The translations under genes and the position numbers were made by a program. The notes beneath the pieces are model-generated. The model was not told the DNA's origin, searched no databases, and saw only the letters and a list, made by a program, of their open reading frames with translations. DNA of 64,000 nucleotides, from NCBI GenBank assembly GCA_017591395.1, contig WEDG01004275.1, positions 62,001 to 126,000 of the forward strand, written 5' to 3'. Below are positions 1 to 10,989 of this stretch, piece after piece (within the stretch, counting starts at the first letter, position 1; the number at the start of each line of letters is the position of its first letter). The DNA is from Schistocephalus solidus. Lineage: Eukaryota > Platyhelminthes > Cestoda > Diphyllobothriidea > Diphyllobothriidae.

Positions 1-300
1 CTAGCTATATTTGAGTAACATTTCTTTATGTTTGTTATTTTCGTTCGAGGGCTTGCATTCTCCCATTATTCCCATGCTGGGGTCCTCGAGGTCTTCGCTG
101 CTTAACTTATTTGCACACCTTGGTGACACCGTGAGTATTCGCATCAGCTGGACCTGGCGACCGTCATCCATGAGGTGTATGAAAGTTCTCCCTTGGTTTG
201 AACCGCAATGGACCGAGGATGATCTGGACATATATTTCCGCCTTTGAAATCCCTCAACGGACTCTGAAATCAGCAAGGGAGAATCTGGCTGATTAATGTG
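1..300. other. Unassigned sequence at window edge
   Basis: No gene is recognised here. Open frames exist on both strands (for example 1-276 on the minus strand) but they show no known motif and overlap each other. Because a CR1 3' UTR follows directly on the plus strand, this stretch is probably the distal ORF2 or upstream 3' UTR of the same truncated retroposon; that is inference. Confidence 0.3.
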
Positions 301-540
301 ACCTCCGAAATGCCCCCCGTTGGACCCTCTCCCAAGGGTGACAGTTTTTTCTCCTAAATATCACCAGGAGTTTTTTTCACTGTCTGCTCTTTTTCAACTA
401 TGTTCCACTATGTTGACCTCGCCAACATATCGAGATCCTATTTTTTTTTGATACCAAAACTCGCATGTACAAATAGGGAATTCAAAGGTGACTCACCTTC
501 ATCTCCCTCAAATATAATGATACTGATACTGATACTGACA
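301..540 (+). repeat. CR1 (family B-like) 3' UTR with terminal hexamer repeat
   Basis: This is a retrotransposon 3' end. It holds a T-tract (345-350), CTCCT (351-355), AGGAG (366-370) and a second T-tract (371-377). The same arrangement occurs in the 3' UTRs at 15.95 kb and in the family C copies. Further on are an 'aaatagggaattcaaagg' block (about 472-488) and 'tctccctcaaat' (502-513), both shared with other CR1 tails in this window. The end is a (TGATAC)3 microsatellite at 518-535, as expected of CR1 elements, which finish in short tandem repeats. No ORF2 is recognisable upstream inside the window. Confidence 0.6.
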
Positions 541-1233
541 TTCGTTTTAGCAGCAAGTTGTCAGTAACTGGAGCGGACTCCAAGAGGACGTCATACGGGC
601 GGACATGGCAGACACATTCGCTTCACAAATACCGTTCAGTCTTATAGGAAAGCACTGCTAAACCATACCAATGCTTTGCACATAAATACAGATGTAATTG
701 ATATCAATTATTTGAAATAGGTAAGCATTGGTCCTTCGTAATGGCTGTGCCTGGATTTCTCTGTGAAAAGCATTTTCTTTCTACATGAATATGTTACTCA
801 CTACTTTACAGTAACATGTATTCAATTGCAATATTGTAGGAAACGTTTTTAATAGGGTCTTCGAAGGCAATGCCCTTTACCCTTGAATATGCTGAAATTA
901 ACTGAAATATATGTTAAGTTAACACCAATCAACGAGATGCAATAATCCTATCACCATGAAACATTTGCGTCTAACTGTAATTCGTGTTTTCAAAGACTCT
1001 GCTTATCTCCCTCATATATATTGAATTTTACTGAATTAATTGCACAATTTACTAACAGTATGTTTCGTAGCACAAATTCCAAAAAAACTTAAAACTTAAA
1101 AAAATAAAAAAGATGTCTAATTACAAATCAACATTCCAGTTAAACAAACAAAGAAGGAAATAAGAAACAAAGGGAAAACAGGAAAATTAGTTTAAAAATT
1201 TGGCATTACTGTATATAAATATATCTTAATGCC
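541..1233 (+). repeat. Spacer with two degenerate CR1 3' tails
   Basis: No gene is seen. Two stretches resemble the conserved CR1 tail. 846-905 has 'aatagggtcttcgaaggc' followed by 'cccttgaatatgctgaaat'. 988-1045 has 'caaagactctgcttatct' followed by 'ccctcatatatattgaa'. Both read in plus orientation and would be extremely 5'-truncated, old copies. The rest (541-845, 1046-1233) is AT-rich with no recognised feature. Confidence 0.4.
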
Positions 1234-1750
1234 CTAAATTCCTACTCGAAAGAGTGCAGCGGCGAGCAAAAAAATTATTAAGAGCTCAAGGGAAACTTCC
1301 CGGTGAGATCTGCCTAAAAAACCTTGATCTCTTTCCTCTGACTTAAAAGCAGTTGCGCTGAGATCTAATACCGTATCGTGCGAGGCTTGGATCGTGCCCT
1401 CCTGTGTGACGACTTTTCCCAACTTGCCACTACGATTTATCTCCAAGGACATCCATTCAAACTAGGTGTGGCTCTAGAAAGATTAGATTCGAGGAAGCAT
1501 TTTTTATTTAAACGTGTCACGGAGCCATAAATAATTTACCTGAGGCAATTTTAATGTCCCAGTTTGTAGAGGCATTCAAACATCGGTTTGACATATAAAT
1601 GTTGCAGCATCAAGAGAATTATAGGACTACTTAACTTTAAATATACCCGTTTATTACGTTTATCTGCCTATATTCGCTGGATTGTGACTGTACGTTGCTT
1701 CTAATTCCTGCGATTTTTTTGTGACAAATAGAGAGTTCAAATGAGGCGCG
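1234..1750 (+). pseudogene. 5'-truncated CR1 family A 3' fragment (RT C-terminus)
   Basis: Plus-strand translation with frameshifts follows the C-terminal part of family A ORF2: an LERVQRRA-like start, then a RGDLIQTFRI-like stretch, a RGHPFKL-like block near 1450 and NNLPEA at about 1530-1550. It ends in 'MLQHQEN' near 1605-1620, and the tail-like 'gacaaatagagagttcaaa' follows at about 1722. The catalytic core is absent. Frameshifts and stops show that it is dead. The minus-strand frame over 1234-1452 is only the antisense shadow of this fragment. Confidence 0.6.
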
Positions 1751-2119
1751 TTGTTTTAAATTGGTTTCGAATTTCAAGTACCTCGAGCCTACGAGTTTTT
1801 AGTCTCTACCTCAGTGTAGAAGACACGGTGCTGGAAAATTATTAAAGAATTTTCTTTATATTCCTCTGAATTTGTAAATTGCGACTTGGAACCTCGGTCT
1901 TTGCGGCTTTCTGAAACTCACGCTGGCTGCGTGCTCCTTGCATCTGCTCTCAATCGCGGAAGGGGCTCAAACCAAATGCTGAGTCCTTATATTTTCATAT
2001 TCCTATTGTTGAATATCCTTACTGACTCTCTGTTAATTTTGTGGCAATTCTAACATGCAAAACTCAAGTTCCATAAGTTCCATAAGGAGAAAATACTTTT
2101 TCCCAGTGTTTTAACATTT
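1751..2119 (+). promoter_or_regulatory. 5' UTR block of CR1 family A element
   Basis: The stretch 1770-1835 ('ttcgaatttcaagtacctcg', then 'ctcagtgtagaagacac') recurs with substitutions at 20,266-20,330, ahead of a second CR1 element. That marks it as a shared retrotransposon 5' UTR. LINE 5' UTRs commonly hold the internal promoter, so a regulatory role is inferred. A 7-bp hairpin (GAAAATT at 1834-1840, AATTTTC at 1848-1854) follows the block, and the other element also has a hairpin at the equivalent place but with different bases. Confidence 0.45.
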
Positions 2120-3296
2120 ATGGACTCAAAACAATTGTTTGCTAGCAACAGAACCAGTCACGGAACTTCCTTTAAAGAAAAGCCTGTTGAGCTGGCTTCG
2201 ACATCCACGACTGGCACTCCATCAGTTTATACTTGTAACCAAAAACCAGCAAAGCGCGCAAAAAGCGTAATGGCAGCCAAATCCGTTGGCTACGAGGACG
2301 AATCTTGCGTTGGATGTTCTTATATTTTACTAAGAGTTCAAAAACTGGAAAATGAGCTTGCAGACTTAAGGAAGCTCTTGCAAGATAACATTACTCGACG
2401 AAATACGCTTAGCAATATTCCAGTTAAAAAGGCAGTGACTAAAGCACCGAAAAAGTATCAAAAACTGCAACTCGGTTACAGCTCACAATGTTTCGGACGC
2501 GATTACCCATAACGACCGGATAACAGGAGCACAGTCTCTGAATCCTACGGACGACGACCAGAGCAAACCACAAATCTCATCCTGCTATCTTGGGTGTTAT
2601 AAAAGAGCCCGTAGTTGAATCCGAAGAAACAAACGAGTGGCAAGCTGCAATGGGGAAACACCACAACAGGAGGACAAAGTCACAATCAACTCTGATGGAT
2701 TCATTGAAACCTTCAGATGAGAGTTTAGTCAGAGGTAGACTTAATCCCAACGAGAGCTCTGTAAACCGTTCTCGTGCCCCTAAGGAGAACTCAGGAGGAA
2801 GCGAAAATTCCAAGTACCAGGATCGACAACAGTGTCTAGTTATTCAGGGTTTGCACGAGTCAACTGCAGTCCGACCAGAAGACCGTGTCACCGAAGACCT
2901 TGCTTCGTTTAATGGCCTCCTAAACCAGTTGCTCCCACCGGGCGTGGAAGTAAAAGTTATTAAAGCATTCCGGATCGGCAAAAAGTCTGAAGACAGCCTA
3001 GGAACGCCGCGACCGCGACCGCTGAAAATAATGCTAGAGAGCAAAAGACCAAATCAAGGCGATCCTATCCAAAAAAACTAACCTACGTCACTCGCATAAA
3101 GAGGTTTTATTTCAACCGGACTACTCCCCCTGCGGAAAGGCTGAAACGCCGGGAACTTGTCTTGGAACTACAATCAAGACTGAAGGCTGGCGAACACAAT
3201 CTGGCTATTTTTCAAGGGGAAGGTAGTTCAAAAGAATACGAATTTTCCATTGAACCAACCGATTGTTCTGAGGGACAACGGCAGCCACCTCACTAA
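2120..3296 (+). pseudogene. CR1 family A ORF1 (coiled coil plus RNA-binding-like domain)
   Basis: The likely start is the ATG at 2120 (MDSKQLF). The first part (2120-2512) has a basic patch (PAKRAKS), then the motif YEDESCVGC and a heptad-like Leu/Glu/Lys stretch (LRVQKLENELADLRKLL) that looks like a coiled coil. After a frameshift the middle part (2590-3081) holds a compact domain with QCLVIQGLHES, KAFRIGKK and PRPRPLKIML. After another frame change, 'FNRTTPPAERLKRRELV' is readable to about 3230. The motif order is shared by four elements in the window. ORF1 proteins of LINEs bind their own RNA as chaperones; the RNA-binding role here is inferred from that. Frameshifts near 2512 and 3080 break the gene. 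Confidence 0.75.
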
Positions 3297-3479
3297 CGCC
3301 AAAACCATCAGGGAACCAATTGCCCAAAGAGATGTCAGAACTGATTCCGTAACGCCCAGCGTTCTCACCTAAAGAAACCAGAGTTACCGAAAATCATCAC
3401 GAAACGGAAAAAGACATACGACCTTGACGTTAGAGGAGACGCAGTTGGGCCCATAAAATTGACAAACGCAACAGGAAAT

Positions 3480-6303
3480 TTGGTTGGCGCAAAATTGAAG
3501 TGCTTGTATACAAATGCGCAAAAGCCTTTTATCAAAAACTTGATGAGTTAAAAATTTGCCTTGCCGAAGTATCTCCGGATGTGATAGCAGTAACCGAAAC
3601 CTGGCTGTCGGGCAGTATTCTAGATAGCGAAATAACATTGTCTGGGTACCAAATATATCGGAGGGACAGAGAAAACCGACAGGGTGGTGGAATAATTGTG
3701 TATGTGAAAGACGTGCTAATAGTGTCTGACAAGACGAGCAAGTTTGCGTGCAGCACTGAAGCCATATGGTTGAACATCAAGGCTCTTGGCTCTCCATGTC
3801 TAGATGTCCTCATTGTCTATCGGCCACCTAGGATAGACCGAGTCGCGGACACCCACTTGTTGGAACAATTAGAAAAAGTTCTCCAGTAGACCTAATGTAA
3901 TGATTATGGGTGACTTCAACGCACCAGGAATTAACTGGAGCACTGTTCAATCATCATGCCCGAAATCAACTTTTTGATTATGTTTTTCTGCAAAAAGACC
4001 TTGAATGCACTCCTCACACAGCATGTCCCTTTCCCCACCAGAACACGTGAAGGACAAAGGGCTAACTGTCTTGACCTGGTTTTCACGAAAACATCAGGCA
4101 GCATTGACGAGATTATTTCAATGCCTCCCGCTCGGTCGTAGTGATCACGTGGTGCTTATATGGGACTACTCCTTATTCTCCGTTGCCCCTGCTATAGAGG
4201 AAAAACGGCGTAACGTTTGGCGAGAAACTTTCATCAGATGCGAGCAGATATAACACACATCAACTGGACCTCAATATTTTTCGAGCACCGTAAACGAAGA
4301 TTGGGAGTCTTTCCGAAATGTTCTTCTGCAACTTATTGACAACCACTGCCCGCTAACGAGTGTCCATCACAGCAAGCGTCCTGGGTGGCTAGACAGCAAC
4401 TTAAAAAGGGAAATAAACAGGAAGCACAAGTTGTGGAGAAAATATCGCGAGTCTAATCAAGTCGCCTATTTTAATAAGTACAAAGCACAGAGAAACAAAA
4501 TGAGAAGCCTTATTCTTACAACGCGAAGAGAATTTGAGAAGACTTTGCTGCAAAAGGCAACGCAGAATCCAAAGTTAGTCTACAGTTACCTCCGTAGATG
4601 TACAAGGAATAAACATCAAATACCGCTGATTAAGACTGCCGTGGGCGTCGAAATTTCTGAAAACAGGGAAAAAGCCGAGTACTTTTCACAGTTCTACCGC
4701 TCAGTCTTCACAAACGAGGCCAGGTTCCTTCGTCCCTCAGTGGATAACCCGCCGACTGCAAGCATTAGCCACATACTATTCTCAGAATTTCTGATCCAAA
4801 AGGAATTAAAAGAACTAAAAGAGTCGAAATCCCCAGGACCAGACGAGCTTCCACCCAAGCTTCTGAAAGAACTCGCCAATGAACTTTCCGCACCTTTGTC
4901 AGTGCTCTTTCAAAAAGTCCTTTGACTCCGGAACACTTCCTTTCGATTGGAAGCTGGCACATATAACTCCCTTGTACAAAAGCGGTAGCCGGGCGTCAGT
5001 GACAAACTACAGGCCCATAAGCTTAACATGCATCCTTGGCAAGATTATGGAAAGGATCATCAAGAGCGAATTGGTGAAATTCCTAGAGACTCATAATTTG
5101 TTATCAAGCTGTCAACACGGGTTCAGAAAAGGAAGATCATGCACAACGAATTTGCTGTATTCGCTCCAGAGGTGGACCCAAGCACTTGAAGATAGACACG
5201 CGGTTCACATTGCCTTCATTGACTTTCAAAAGGCCTTCGATACTGTGCCGCACGAGAGACTGCTTTACAAGCTAGAAAGAATTGGAATCAGAGGTAACCT
5301 CCTCAAGTGGATCGAAAACTTCCTCGTGGGTCGGCGCCAGGTTGTGTGCATCGGCCAAGAGAGGTCAAGTTCTGCTGCGGTCGAGAGTGGGGTTCCTCAG
5401 GGTTCAGTACTAGGGCCAATACTGTTTTTAATATACGTGAACGATTGTGTCAGGAATCTCGACTGTGAAGCAGCAATGTTTGCCGACGACATTAAAATCT
5501 GGAATGTAATCCAGAGCCCTGCTGACGAAGATAAACTGCAGATCAACCTAACTCGGTTGGAGGAGTGGTCGAATCATTGGCTTTTGCGGTTCAACGTCGA
5601 TAAGTGTACAATACTTCGCTTAGGCAACCCGTCTGGATCTGCCGAAAGTAGAAGTTACTTTCTCAACGGTGAAGCCTTAAAAGACGTGGAAACCCAAAAG
5701 GACCTTGGTGTGCTGATGACCACCACCTTAAAACCATCGTCTCACTGCTCGAAAGTGGCGAAGAGGGCAATTTCGGTGTTGCATGCCATCAGACGAGCCT
5801 TTTTGGATTTCGATGAAGATCTTTTTGCTAAGACCTTTGGAACATTCATTAGGCCACATTTGGAATATGCTATGCACGCCTGGAAACCCTGGACAGTTCA
5901 AGATCAGAACTGCCTCGAAAGAGTCCAGAGGAAAGCCACCAAAATGGTTAGAAGTCAAAGCTCCTTGCCATATCCAACCCGCCTAATGAATCTTAATCTG
6001 TTCCCTTTGAGTTATAGGCAAATGCGTGGTGATCTCCTGCAGACATTCCGCATTGTGAAGGGATTGGATTGTTGCCTGGAATTCTCGGACTTCTTTGAAT
6101 TTGCCACCACGACCCATCTCCGAGGTCACCCATTGAAACTGCGTGTCCAGCAGGCGAGACTGGATGTGCGCAAGTTCTCCTTCTCTGTCAGAGTGGTTAA
6201 ACCATGGAATGCCCTCCCTGAAGACGTTGTGATGTCACCATCGCTGGAAAGCTTTAAAAGGAACCTTGACAGTTTTATGTTCCGCAACGAGCCTGAGCGA
6301 TGA
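3480..6303 (+). pseudogene. CR1 family A ORF2 (endonuclease - reverse transcriptase)
   Basis: The N-terminal apurinic-like endonuclease is readable in pieces: VIAVTETWLSG (about 3580), YRRDRENRQGGG (3655-3690), IVYRPPR (3810-3835), MGDFNAPGINW (about 3906-3940) and SDHVVL (about 4140). The linker is at 4431-4925. Reverse transcriptase occupies 4879-6303 without interruption: NYRPISL, HGFRKGRSC, DFQKAFDTVPH, SGVPQGSVLGP and the catalytic FADDIKIW near 5480. The conserved C-terminal RGHPLKL and PWNALPE follow. The intact RT frame begins out of frame with the linker, so frameshifts at about 3890, 4140, 4250-4430 and 4920 disable the full protein. The stop codon is TGA at 6301-6303. Confidence 0.85.
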
Positions 6304-6482
6304 GGCATTTATCTTAACCCTCGAGAGTCGTGCACCACTTGTCAAATTTTATGACCGCCTTTTGTACCTTGGCAACCCACACGGTTTCTCTGTATACCGC
6401 ACTTAATTTTACGTTACAAATAGGGTACTCAAAGGCCCATGCCTATTTCCCTCAATAAATTGAATTGAATTGAATTGAATTA
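6304..6482 (+). repeat. CR1 family A 3' UTR and (TTGAA)n tail
   Basis: After the ORF2 stop, this 180-bp 3' UTR carries the shared 'aaatagggtactcaaaggc' (6418-6436) and 'tatttccctcaataaattg' (6444-6462) blocks. It ends in about four TTGAA units (6459-6480). Other copies end in different short repeats: CAGTT at 54,596 and TGATAC at 518. Confidence 0.75.
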
Positions 6483-7540
6483 TTGTCACAAACAATTGGT
6501 CCACGACCTAGTTTCTTGGGACCGTCTATCGGCACCTCTACCCACTCGGCCAAATTGGCAGGGGATCTTGCTAAGAAATTTAATGGACAGGCAGAAAACA
6601 ATTGCAACTATCGTTATTCTGCTATTTGTTCACCTCCCGCTAAACGGGGTAAAAGTTCAGTAAGCTTAACTAATGTAGCTTACAAAGACGAAACATGTAT
6701 GGGGTGTTTCAACCTCCAGCAGAAATTCTCAGGGATGGAGCAAGAAATAAGCAATCTAAGAGAGGAAATAGATAACTTAAAAAATATATATCTTGCCCAA
6801 CTGCTAAAAAAGGTCCTGTTCGTAATAAACATAGCGCAAAGAAAAATTCGTATTCATATATAGCTTCTTCAAGCTTACATAAAAGTCACATTAAACATAT
6901 CGCGATAGCTGGACCCGGTAAACCAGAGGAATCTTCGCTACTTCCGAAGGGAGCCCCATCTAGTCCTTGCACCACTCCAGCAGTACTTAGTTCGGGTAGC
7001 ATCAGCAATAATCTGGCTTTACCGCCCATCGCTACATCACTGGTAGACGTTGCACCAACATGCGATGTTGAAGAGGTTGGCGAGTTCGTAAAGCCAAAGG
7101 AGAAAAGGTCTAAGAAGAATAAGTCGTGCAGAGATTTGGCTCTAGCCTGCCCAACACCCAGTTCATGTGGACCTACCGGGCCAAGTGAATCGGTTACCAG
7201 TATTCACTCAGCTGAAAGATCTGAGTTACAAACGGGCCCTGGTTTGAGTCGAAAACATGATGTAGTCATTAAAGGTGTCCCGGAGTCAGCTTCAAGTATT
7301 CCAAAGGAACGAGTTAAACATGACTTGGAACTCCTTCAATTGTATGCAAAAACGATGCTAACGGACGGTGAGTCCATCCACATTCTCAAGGCATATAGAA
7401 TAGGGAAAGCTCTGTACGCACGCGAATCAAATTCTCGACCAAGACCTCTTAAAATCATCTTGGAAAACGAAGCACAGGCACAGCTCCTGCTACAGAGAAA
7501 AGCAACCCTACGGGGCCTGCATTCTGAAGTTTTTTTAACC
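6483..7540 (+). pseudogene. CR1 family B ORF1, 5' portion (split gene)
   Basis: The N-terminal part (6483-6863) has a KRGKSS basic patch, the motif YKDETCMGC and a Glu/Leu-rich coiled-coil-like stretch (LREEIDNLK). This is the same order as family A ORF1. 7136-7540 encodes the second domain: VVIKGVPES, LKAYRIGKAL and RPRPLKIILENEAQ, ending at GLHSEVF, where foreign sequence begins. The expected continuation (EPTAFDLD...KERIKMRQLIIELE) is found 5.1 kb downstream. Frameshifts occur between the two parts (6860-7130). The inferred function is an ORF1 RNA chaperone, as in other LINEs. Confidence 0.7.
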
Positions 7541-7570
7541 GGAATATTTAGAATTAAGAATTTAGAATTT

Positions 7571-8154
7571 ATATTTGGTTAGCACCGGGAAGGTACTGTC
7601 TAAGCAAACATTAGTAACGAAATAAAGTTATGACAATGTGTGCAGATAAAATGTACAAATTCATAAATTGTCCTGCTATGTCAACAGTTAGCAATGTTTT
7701 AAAATTAATGGTGAACTAGAAAAAATAGGCAGTGAAAAAAACTCCTACCATGAAAATGGAGGCAGAGTTCAATAGGCCTTCATTTTCGAATAGAAGGTAG
7801 GAGAAAAAAACTGCTTAGGAAAAAAATAGTCAGGTGGTAGAATAGGGTAATACTGCAGTAGCATTTCAGAATGAGATAATGAAACGTCGAGGTGATTCGT
7901 TCTTGATCACTTAGGCGTATGAAACAGAATCTCACGAAAATGCGTCAATGAACTTAAGTCCTCAGCATCATAGGATCCAGAATTGAATTCTGATGATGGT
8001 TAGTATCCAAAAGAAACCGCAGCATTTAAGACTGTGGACCACCGAATTTGTACGTCCGAATGACGTCATCGTTTGGAGGACGGGTGATATAAGGAGACAT
8101 TATAGTTCATGGGCGTCTCGAGGTAGCGTAAATATAGTTTCAAGAGGGTTACTC
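7571..8154 (-). repeat. Family C 3' UTR with T-tract/hairpin element
   Basis: This is the 3' UTR of the nested family C copy, read on the minus strand. It holds a hairpin with 8-bp arms (CTCCTACC at 7742-7749 and GGTAGGAG at 7796-7803), flanked on the minus strand by runs of T. The terminal block 'gttagcaccgggaaggtac' (7578-7596) is identical in the copies at 47.04 kb and, but for one base, 59.98 kb. Confidence 0.65.
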
Positions 8155-10989
8155 AAATTCCCGATGGTCCTTTCTCCGAGTCATGGGGAAAGCTACTGGG
8201 AAAAGATGAGGAAAATAAAAGGTTAATAGAATCAGTGTTAAGATAAATGTGCAGTCTTCGCTTGAATGCAGATAGACTAGTTAACGACCTTATTTCAATT
8301 GGCAAGTTATTCCAAAGAAAACTATACCTAGAAGCAAAGAAGAGAGCGTTTACACGTGGAGGATGCAGGGGGAGGTATAATTAGTTCAGAATTTCTTAGG
8401 TTATAAGGAAGACTAACGGGGGTAATGACAGAAAGCTTTGGGAGAGTTGAACTATTATTAAGTCGAAAAAGGAGACAAAAGCCTGCTTCAAGTCTCCTGA
8501 CCCAAAGAAATTTTAGCTTCGTTAGCTGGCATCTTGTTGAGTAGGAAGTAGTTAAAAGAGTCGGATATAGGAGTTTTTTGTGAAATTTCTTTGAACATTT
8601 TCAATTTTTGAACGGCTAGATTCGTTCATCAAACCGAAGAAAGGACAGCAAAATTCAAGAATGGGAAGTACAAACATACGATAAAGTCTTAATTTAATTT
8701 CAGGAAGGTAGAAATTATAAGAAATAAAGCCGCAAATCTGAGCAGCTTTGGCCGTAATTCTATCGGCATGAGGCGAAAGATCTAATTTATTGGTGTAGCT
8801 TAAGCCCAAGTCCTTGATGGAGGAACATTCAATCATATGGCAACCTTCAAAGATAAGAGGTTGCGGCAGCCTTACAGGCCCAAAACTCATGTAGCGACAC
8901 TTAGTAGGTGAGAACTCCATTAGCCATGTGGAGCTCCAGGCCGAAAGAGCGTCTAAGTCTGAATGAATTTGTTCTAGGCACCGTTCGGTTGTAGAGTTAG
9001 AGAAGGAATAAACGCATTTGAGATCATCAGCATAAATAAAAGATTGAGAATGTTTAACTATCGATGAAATATCATTTATATACAGTAAGAACAACAAAGG
9101 ACCTAATACGGTACCTTGAAGGACACCACTAACAATCGGGGTAGCACTTGAGTATGAGGACCCTACTAAAACTTTTTGTTTTCGATCATTTAGGTATGAT
9201 CTAATAAAGTCAGTAAGGGGACTACGGAATCCTATAGCTTCTAGTTTAGCTAGAAGTCGTTTATGAGGCACCTTATCGAATGCCTTACTAAGATCAAAAT
9301 AGATAACTACTACAGATAGATGATCATTACGAAGAGAGGTTAGTAGATTTAGAAAAGACATGTGGCAGGTTTCACAAGAACGGTCCGGTAAGAAGCCGTG
9401 TTGGGAAAAGTTGATAATTTTATTGCTTATGCAAAAATCCGTGATTTGTTTTGCAATTAGTTTTTCGAAGAGTTTAGCAAGAGAGGGCGTTTTATGAACA
9501 CCGCGATAGTTATGAATGTCCGAGCGGGAACCAGATTTAAAAACTGGTATTATAATAGAAGTTTTCCAATAATCGGGGAAGAAACCATTTTCGAGAAATA
9601 CTGAGTATAATTTGCTTAGTAAAGGTGGAAAATCCCTTAACTGTTTAATAAGTGAGTTTGGAATGTTATCAGTTCCAACTGAATGTGAATTTTTTAGGTG
9701 AGCTATTTCTTTTTGAATACATGAAGGCGAGAAATTAATAGTTGTTAGAAGCGAATTTGAAAGCAGAGGAATTGTGGGAGTGGGGCTAGTTTCAGTGGTA
9801 AAGTGGTTGGCAAAAACGAGTTTAACAATTCTGCTTTGCCCAAATCATCTGTAACAAATTTTCTGTTACAGTCGAGTAAGGGCGGAGTTACATTCAGACG
9901 CTTAGCCGATGACCGAACATGAAAGATTTGAGCAACAGATTTGGATGAATTGGCATCACTTAGTGCCCGAGACTCCCTACGCTTATCTCGCGCGAGCCTT
10001 ATTCTCGATGCTAATTCAAATATTTGTGCAATCCTTAAATGAACTGACAAAGAGCTTTTAGATGAATCTTTTAAGTTGCTTTCGTAATTTTTTTAAGTCT
10101 GTTCTGGAGAAAATGCGGAACAGTAGAAGAAGCTGAATGTGAATTAAAAATCTTAAACGGGATAAAAGCCTGGATTTTTTCTGTGAGGCTCTGCAATAGC
10201 TCACGGAAAAAGTTTAGATCGTTGATTGAGAATATGCTATGCCAATCTAGAGTGCTTACGAAATTATTTACTGTTTCATGGTTTTATGTTAGCGAAGTCG
10301 AGGTTATTGCATTTAACCTCAGGCTTCGTAAGAAGGGGAACTGGAAAACAACAGTGAATTATTGCGTGATCACTTGTAAATAGATCATGATGGAAATTCA
10401 TAAAGAGAGGGTGAACATCGTTTGTTAAAATTAAATCTAAAATGTTTGTAAAGTTAATAGTATCGACCAATTTCTGATGTTTAGGCGGAGAGGAATTGGC
10501 CTGCCAGTCAATGTCTGGCAGATTAAAATCACCTACGATTATTTTGACATCAAACTGAGTGTCTGCAACTTTTTCAAATAGTTCACAGAGCTCGCTTTCA
10601 TTGCCAGAATAACACGGAGGATTATAGACACAGCCAATTACCGCTTTTTTATTGTGCGGGAGGATGACTGAAGCAAAGCATACATTTCCAGAAAAAGACG
10701 AAATGTTCAGATGAAAAGGGAAATGTACAAAGGATGACTTAATATAAAGGAGGCAACCACCGCCACGTTTTTCAGCGCGGTCTTGTCGGTACAAATTGAA
10801 ATTATCTATAGCAAGCGTCGAGTCAGAAATAAGAGAGTGAGCCCAGGATTCAGTGATGCACAGAACATCTGGATCAAGCTCAAAGGCTACTGTTCTAAGC
10901 TCAGCCATCTTATTTACAACTGACCTCGCATTGAGTGAAACTAAGCTGAGCGTATTCCTGAGCGGCAGGTTACGCTCATCAGTATTTAT
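8155..10989 (-). pseudogene. CR1 family C ORF2 (endonuclease - reverse transcriptase)
   Basis: Endonuclease: LVSLNARSVVNK (about 10,915-10,950), CITESWAHS, YRQDRAEKRGGGC, GCVYNPPCYSG, VGDFNLPDIDW (about 10,510-10,545) and SDHAIIHC (about 10,370). The linker (10,050-9,745) is frameshifted. Reverse transcriptase: FDLSKAFDKVPHKR, SGVLQGTVLGP and the active site FIYADDLKC near 9,025. The C-terminal part WSSTWLMEFSPTKC through to an LPIEIRSL-like end follows. No ATG exists near the start: the frame is continuous with INTDERN just after the ORF1 end, and the first Met lies after the first endonuclease strand. A 39-bp in-frame deletion removes the segment before ILDLILTND that other copies retain. 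Frameshifts at about 9,750-10,100 and after 8,552 disable it. Confidence 0.85.

Larger units (their letters stand above)
1760..6482 (+). mobile_element. CR1-clade LINE, family A, near full length but inactive
   Basis: A two-ORF non-LTR retrotransposon of about 4.7 kb runs in order 5' UTR, ORF1 (2120-3296), ORF2 (about 3480-6303), 3' UTR and a (TTGAA)n tail at 6459-6480. The order, the apurinic-type endonuclease, the FADD reverse transcriptase and the terminal pentamer are those of the CR1 clade of the Jockey superfamily. Several frameshifts interrupt both ORFs, but the last 474 codons (4879-6303) are fully open, so the copy is fairly young. Its tail abuts the 5' end of the family B element at 6483. 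Confidence 0.85.

Noticed and set aside
1..276. 91-codon minus-strand frame at the window start
   Set aside because: No motif, an overlapping plus-strand frame of similar length, and location just upstream of a plus-strand LINE 3' UTR.
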